Source: Rusavskia elegans
Lineage: Eukaryota; Ascomycota; Lecanoromycetes; Teloschistales; Teloschistaceae
Length of the DNA: 64,000 bases
Assembly (NCBI GenBank): GCA_011316305.1
Contig: SAUG01000114.1
Coordinates: 124,001-188,000, forward strand
Direction of reading: 5' to 3'
A model generated the notes under the pieces. The model did not search any database, was not told the DNA's origin, and saw nothing but the letters and a program-made list of their open reading frames with translations. The position numbers were made by a program, and so were the translations under genes. Of the stretch, positions 61,931 to 64,000 are shown piece by piece (the stretch's first letter is position 1; each line of letters opens with the position of its first letter).

Positions 61931-63716
61931 CAAAATATACTCTATAGTTCTCTATAGTTAATACTAATATATCTAGAAGATTATATTTAATAAACCTCTA
62001 TTATAATATCTCAGTTCGTATTTTTTATAGACTTGGATATATATCTATAATTAGAAATAGAATAAAAAGATTAGTAGATTGAATTCGAATATATTTTTGT
62101 ATTCGATTAGCCCTTTTTTAAATAATAATTAAAATTATTTATATGATCTGTTTTCCTTCTATACTATGAATCGAATCTATTATTTTTCTTTGTTTTATAT
62201 TATGGTTTAAATTTTAAATGTTGATAGTATTAAAAATAGACTATATATAAGAAAAAAACATTCTTGGATTAATAGATATAGATCTACCGGTAAAATTGAA
62301 TTAATTATAATAAAATTTATATTAATTTATCTATACTATAATATATATAAACCTTTTGTATATTCTTTTGTTTTTTTTTCATTTTCTATTTCTATTGTTT
62401 TTAGATATTTATTTTATATTTTATAGCTTCTATATATAGTTAAAAGTTTTTTTAATTTCTATTTTTTGGATACGAAAAAAACTATTTAATATCTATTTAT
62501 TCAATAATATATAGCTTTTATCTATTTTAATTATTTATTAATTTTTTATATAATCGGAAATCGTTTTCTATTTCAATTAAAAAATAGCTATCTTTTACAA
62601 TATAAAAAAGGATGAAATAGATAATTCTAATTTAGATAATAGTATAAATATACTAGTATCATTCCATTATTTTCATTTCGATTAATCTAGCAGCTATAAC
62701 TTTAAGTATTCGGATATACTTTGAAATATTATAATATAAAAATAATTGAAATAGACATTAGTATTTAAATATTTAGAAATTATTAATACGAACTATTTTC
62801 AATAATATAGTCTTTTATTAAGCCGACGATATACTAAAATTTAGTGAATTTAGTAAATTTCCGGAGTTTAATAATCTAATAAAGGATTTAATAGTTTTTA
62901 TACTAATTATAACTTTATTTCTATTTATCTTCTTCTAGAAATTGAATATATTCTAGTAAAACTATAGATAGCAGTAACTACTAGTATATCATTGATAGCT
63001 TTTACTTTAAAGTCTTTAAAAATATAATAATTATATTTTAAAATCTTCGGGAATTATTTATTATTAAAAATTCCGATTTCTATATATATACGGTAGAAAA
63101 TATTAGTTATTTCTTAAAAAATAAAAGTTTTAATTTTCTATTAGTTATTAGTCTAGTTAATTATTTAGCTAAAACTCTGAAAAGTCAATAGAAAAAAACT
63201 ATTACTATTTTATTAAACCCGAATTTAAAAAATATATTTTTATATAATAGGTTATTAATATAGATTGTATATATATTCGCCTCTTTTAAAAGGTTCTGCT
63301 AATGGATAGAATAATAGAAATATAAATTATAGTAAATAGTATTCTATTAATATCTATAGGTCTTCTAGAAAGATTTATTTTCTACTTTTATTTCTTTTTA
63401 TTAATAATGTTAGTATCTATAGGAATTTATATCGACTATTGAAAACTTTATATTAGATTCTATTTGATCTACTATATAAAAAACGTCGTAAATTAACTAA
63501 TAAATTTATTCCAATTTTAGATCTATATAAAGTTTATTTATATAATAATATTTATACTTTAATATCATCTAAGATAGCTATCCGAGCTTCGCTAGTAGAA
63601 CCGAGATTTAAATAGACGATTAGAAATATCTCGTCTATAGATTTCTAATAATAATTACTAGAAATATACCAAACTAGGCCGATATTTCTAGATTTATCAG
63701 CTAAAATATAATATAT
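61931..63716. other. unclassified AT-rich sequence
   Basis: About 1.8 kb of RIP-type DNA with no surviving frame over 60 codons. I could not match it to the repeat families in this window. Runs of T and A are slightly longer than in the copia-derived parts. Confidence 0.45.
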
Positions 63717-64000
63717 TTAGTTAATTTGATTTTGGTTTTAGTATCCGATAAACCAGTAGATCGGTAAATAATTTAAACGTTAGTATACTAGTATCGAGTA
63801 TACGGTAGTAGAGTTAAAATTCTAGTTTAATTAAGATAGATAACGGTTCTATAGAGTTTTAATTTAAATTTAGTTAGAGATATAATATATTCTTTTACCG
63901 TTAATTTAATATAGAAATTATTATATATAAATATATCTTGTAGTTATTATTTCTTTTTCTTTTTCTTTTACTAGTAGTATAAATCCGGTAATACTATACG
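63717..64000 (+). mobile_element. family B copy B8, cut by the window end
   Basis: Begins TTAGTTAATTTGATTTTGG, the same start as B4, and is colinear with B3/B4 through AGTAGTATAAAT at the window end. The right duplication lies outside the window. Confidence 0.85.

Larger units (their letters stand above)
8870..64000. other. RIP-degraded transposon block (AT-rich)
   Basis: From here to the window end the DNA is TpA-dominated, stops occur in every frame, and the longest open frames are under 100 codons. Where two copies of one repeat can be aligned, differences are overwhelmingly C/T and G/A transitions, and the mutated ends CAATA and TATTG stand where CAACA and TGTTG are expected. This is the known signature of repeat-induced point mutation in ascomycetes. 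The block consists of nested mobile elements described individually; stretches not covered by other entries are too degraded for me to classify. Confidence 0.9.

Noticed and set aside
8870..64000. Mitochondrial or bacterial AT-rich DNA, or a CRISPR-like repeat array
   Set aside because: Nested nuclear retroelements, TSDs and transition-only divergence explain the composition; no regularly spaced short direct repeats with unique spacers exist.
8870..64000. Centromere as the sole explanation of the AT-rich block
   Set aside because: RIP-degraded mosaics occur in centromeres, subtelomeres and dispersed AT-islands alike; the sequence alone cannot decide, and no telomere repeat is present.

Overview
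The window looks like nuclear DNA of a filamentous ascomycete (Pezizomycotina). Genes have short 46-62 bp introns with GT..AG ends and CTAAT/CTGAC-like branch sites. An intact fungal NLR-type gene is present. A balanced-composition gene island (about 1-8870, broken by an AT-rich block at about 4860-6030) abuts about 55 kb of extremely TpA-rich DNA in which almost every reading frame is destroyed. In that DNA, copies of the same repeat differ mainly by C-to-T / G-to-A transitions, the footprint expected of repeat-induced point mutation (RIP). No genus can be named from the sequence.

Gene island. The minus-strand gene at 269-4395 (five exons, 1303 codons, phases consistent) encodes a SesB-like alpha/beta hydrolase, an NB-ARC NTPase and a long TPR-like helical tail: a fungal NOD-like receptor. 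A second SesB-type domain at 8093-8600 is a frameshifted relic. Between them are a small RS-rich, probably membrane-anchored protein (6383-6637) and an unrecognised two-exon gene (7242-7906).

Transposon block. From about 8.9 kb on, I can resolve nested insertions by target-site duplications (TSDs). A Ty1/copia family with 176-bp LTRs supplies five copies. Copia-0 (9410-12273) is interrupted by copia-3 (12274 to about 35110). Copia-3 is interrupted by a TIR-less 'family B' element (B1), which is interrupted by copia-1 (17060-32236, TSD ATTTA), which is interrupted by copia-2 (21948-29587, TSD TAAAG). Copia-4 (36000-55881, plus strand, TSD TTTAT) carries a dead Helitron (about 40172-48474), a hAT-like MITE, two family B copies and two TIR elements. 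The rest (55.9-64 kb) holds more family B copies, a SINE, an LTR remnant, two more TIR elements and unclassified AT-rich sequence.

Three element groups stand out. Family B: 0.87-1.54 kb, no TIRs, reproducible 11-14 bp TSDs in eight copies, shared ends but at least one different core. A tRNA-derived SINE family: four substantial copies, two with clear TSDs, one inside another. A family of TA-flanked inverted-repeat elements with CCTTAGG termini that contain a tRNA-like module with Pol III A and B boxes; one copy has arms extended to roughly 350 bp. Nothing in the AT-rich block appears able to encode a working protein; the only convincing intact genes are in the first 8 kb.
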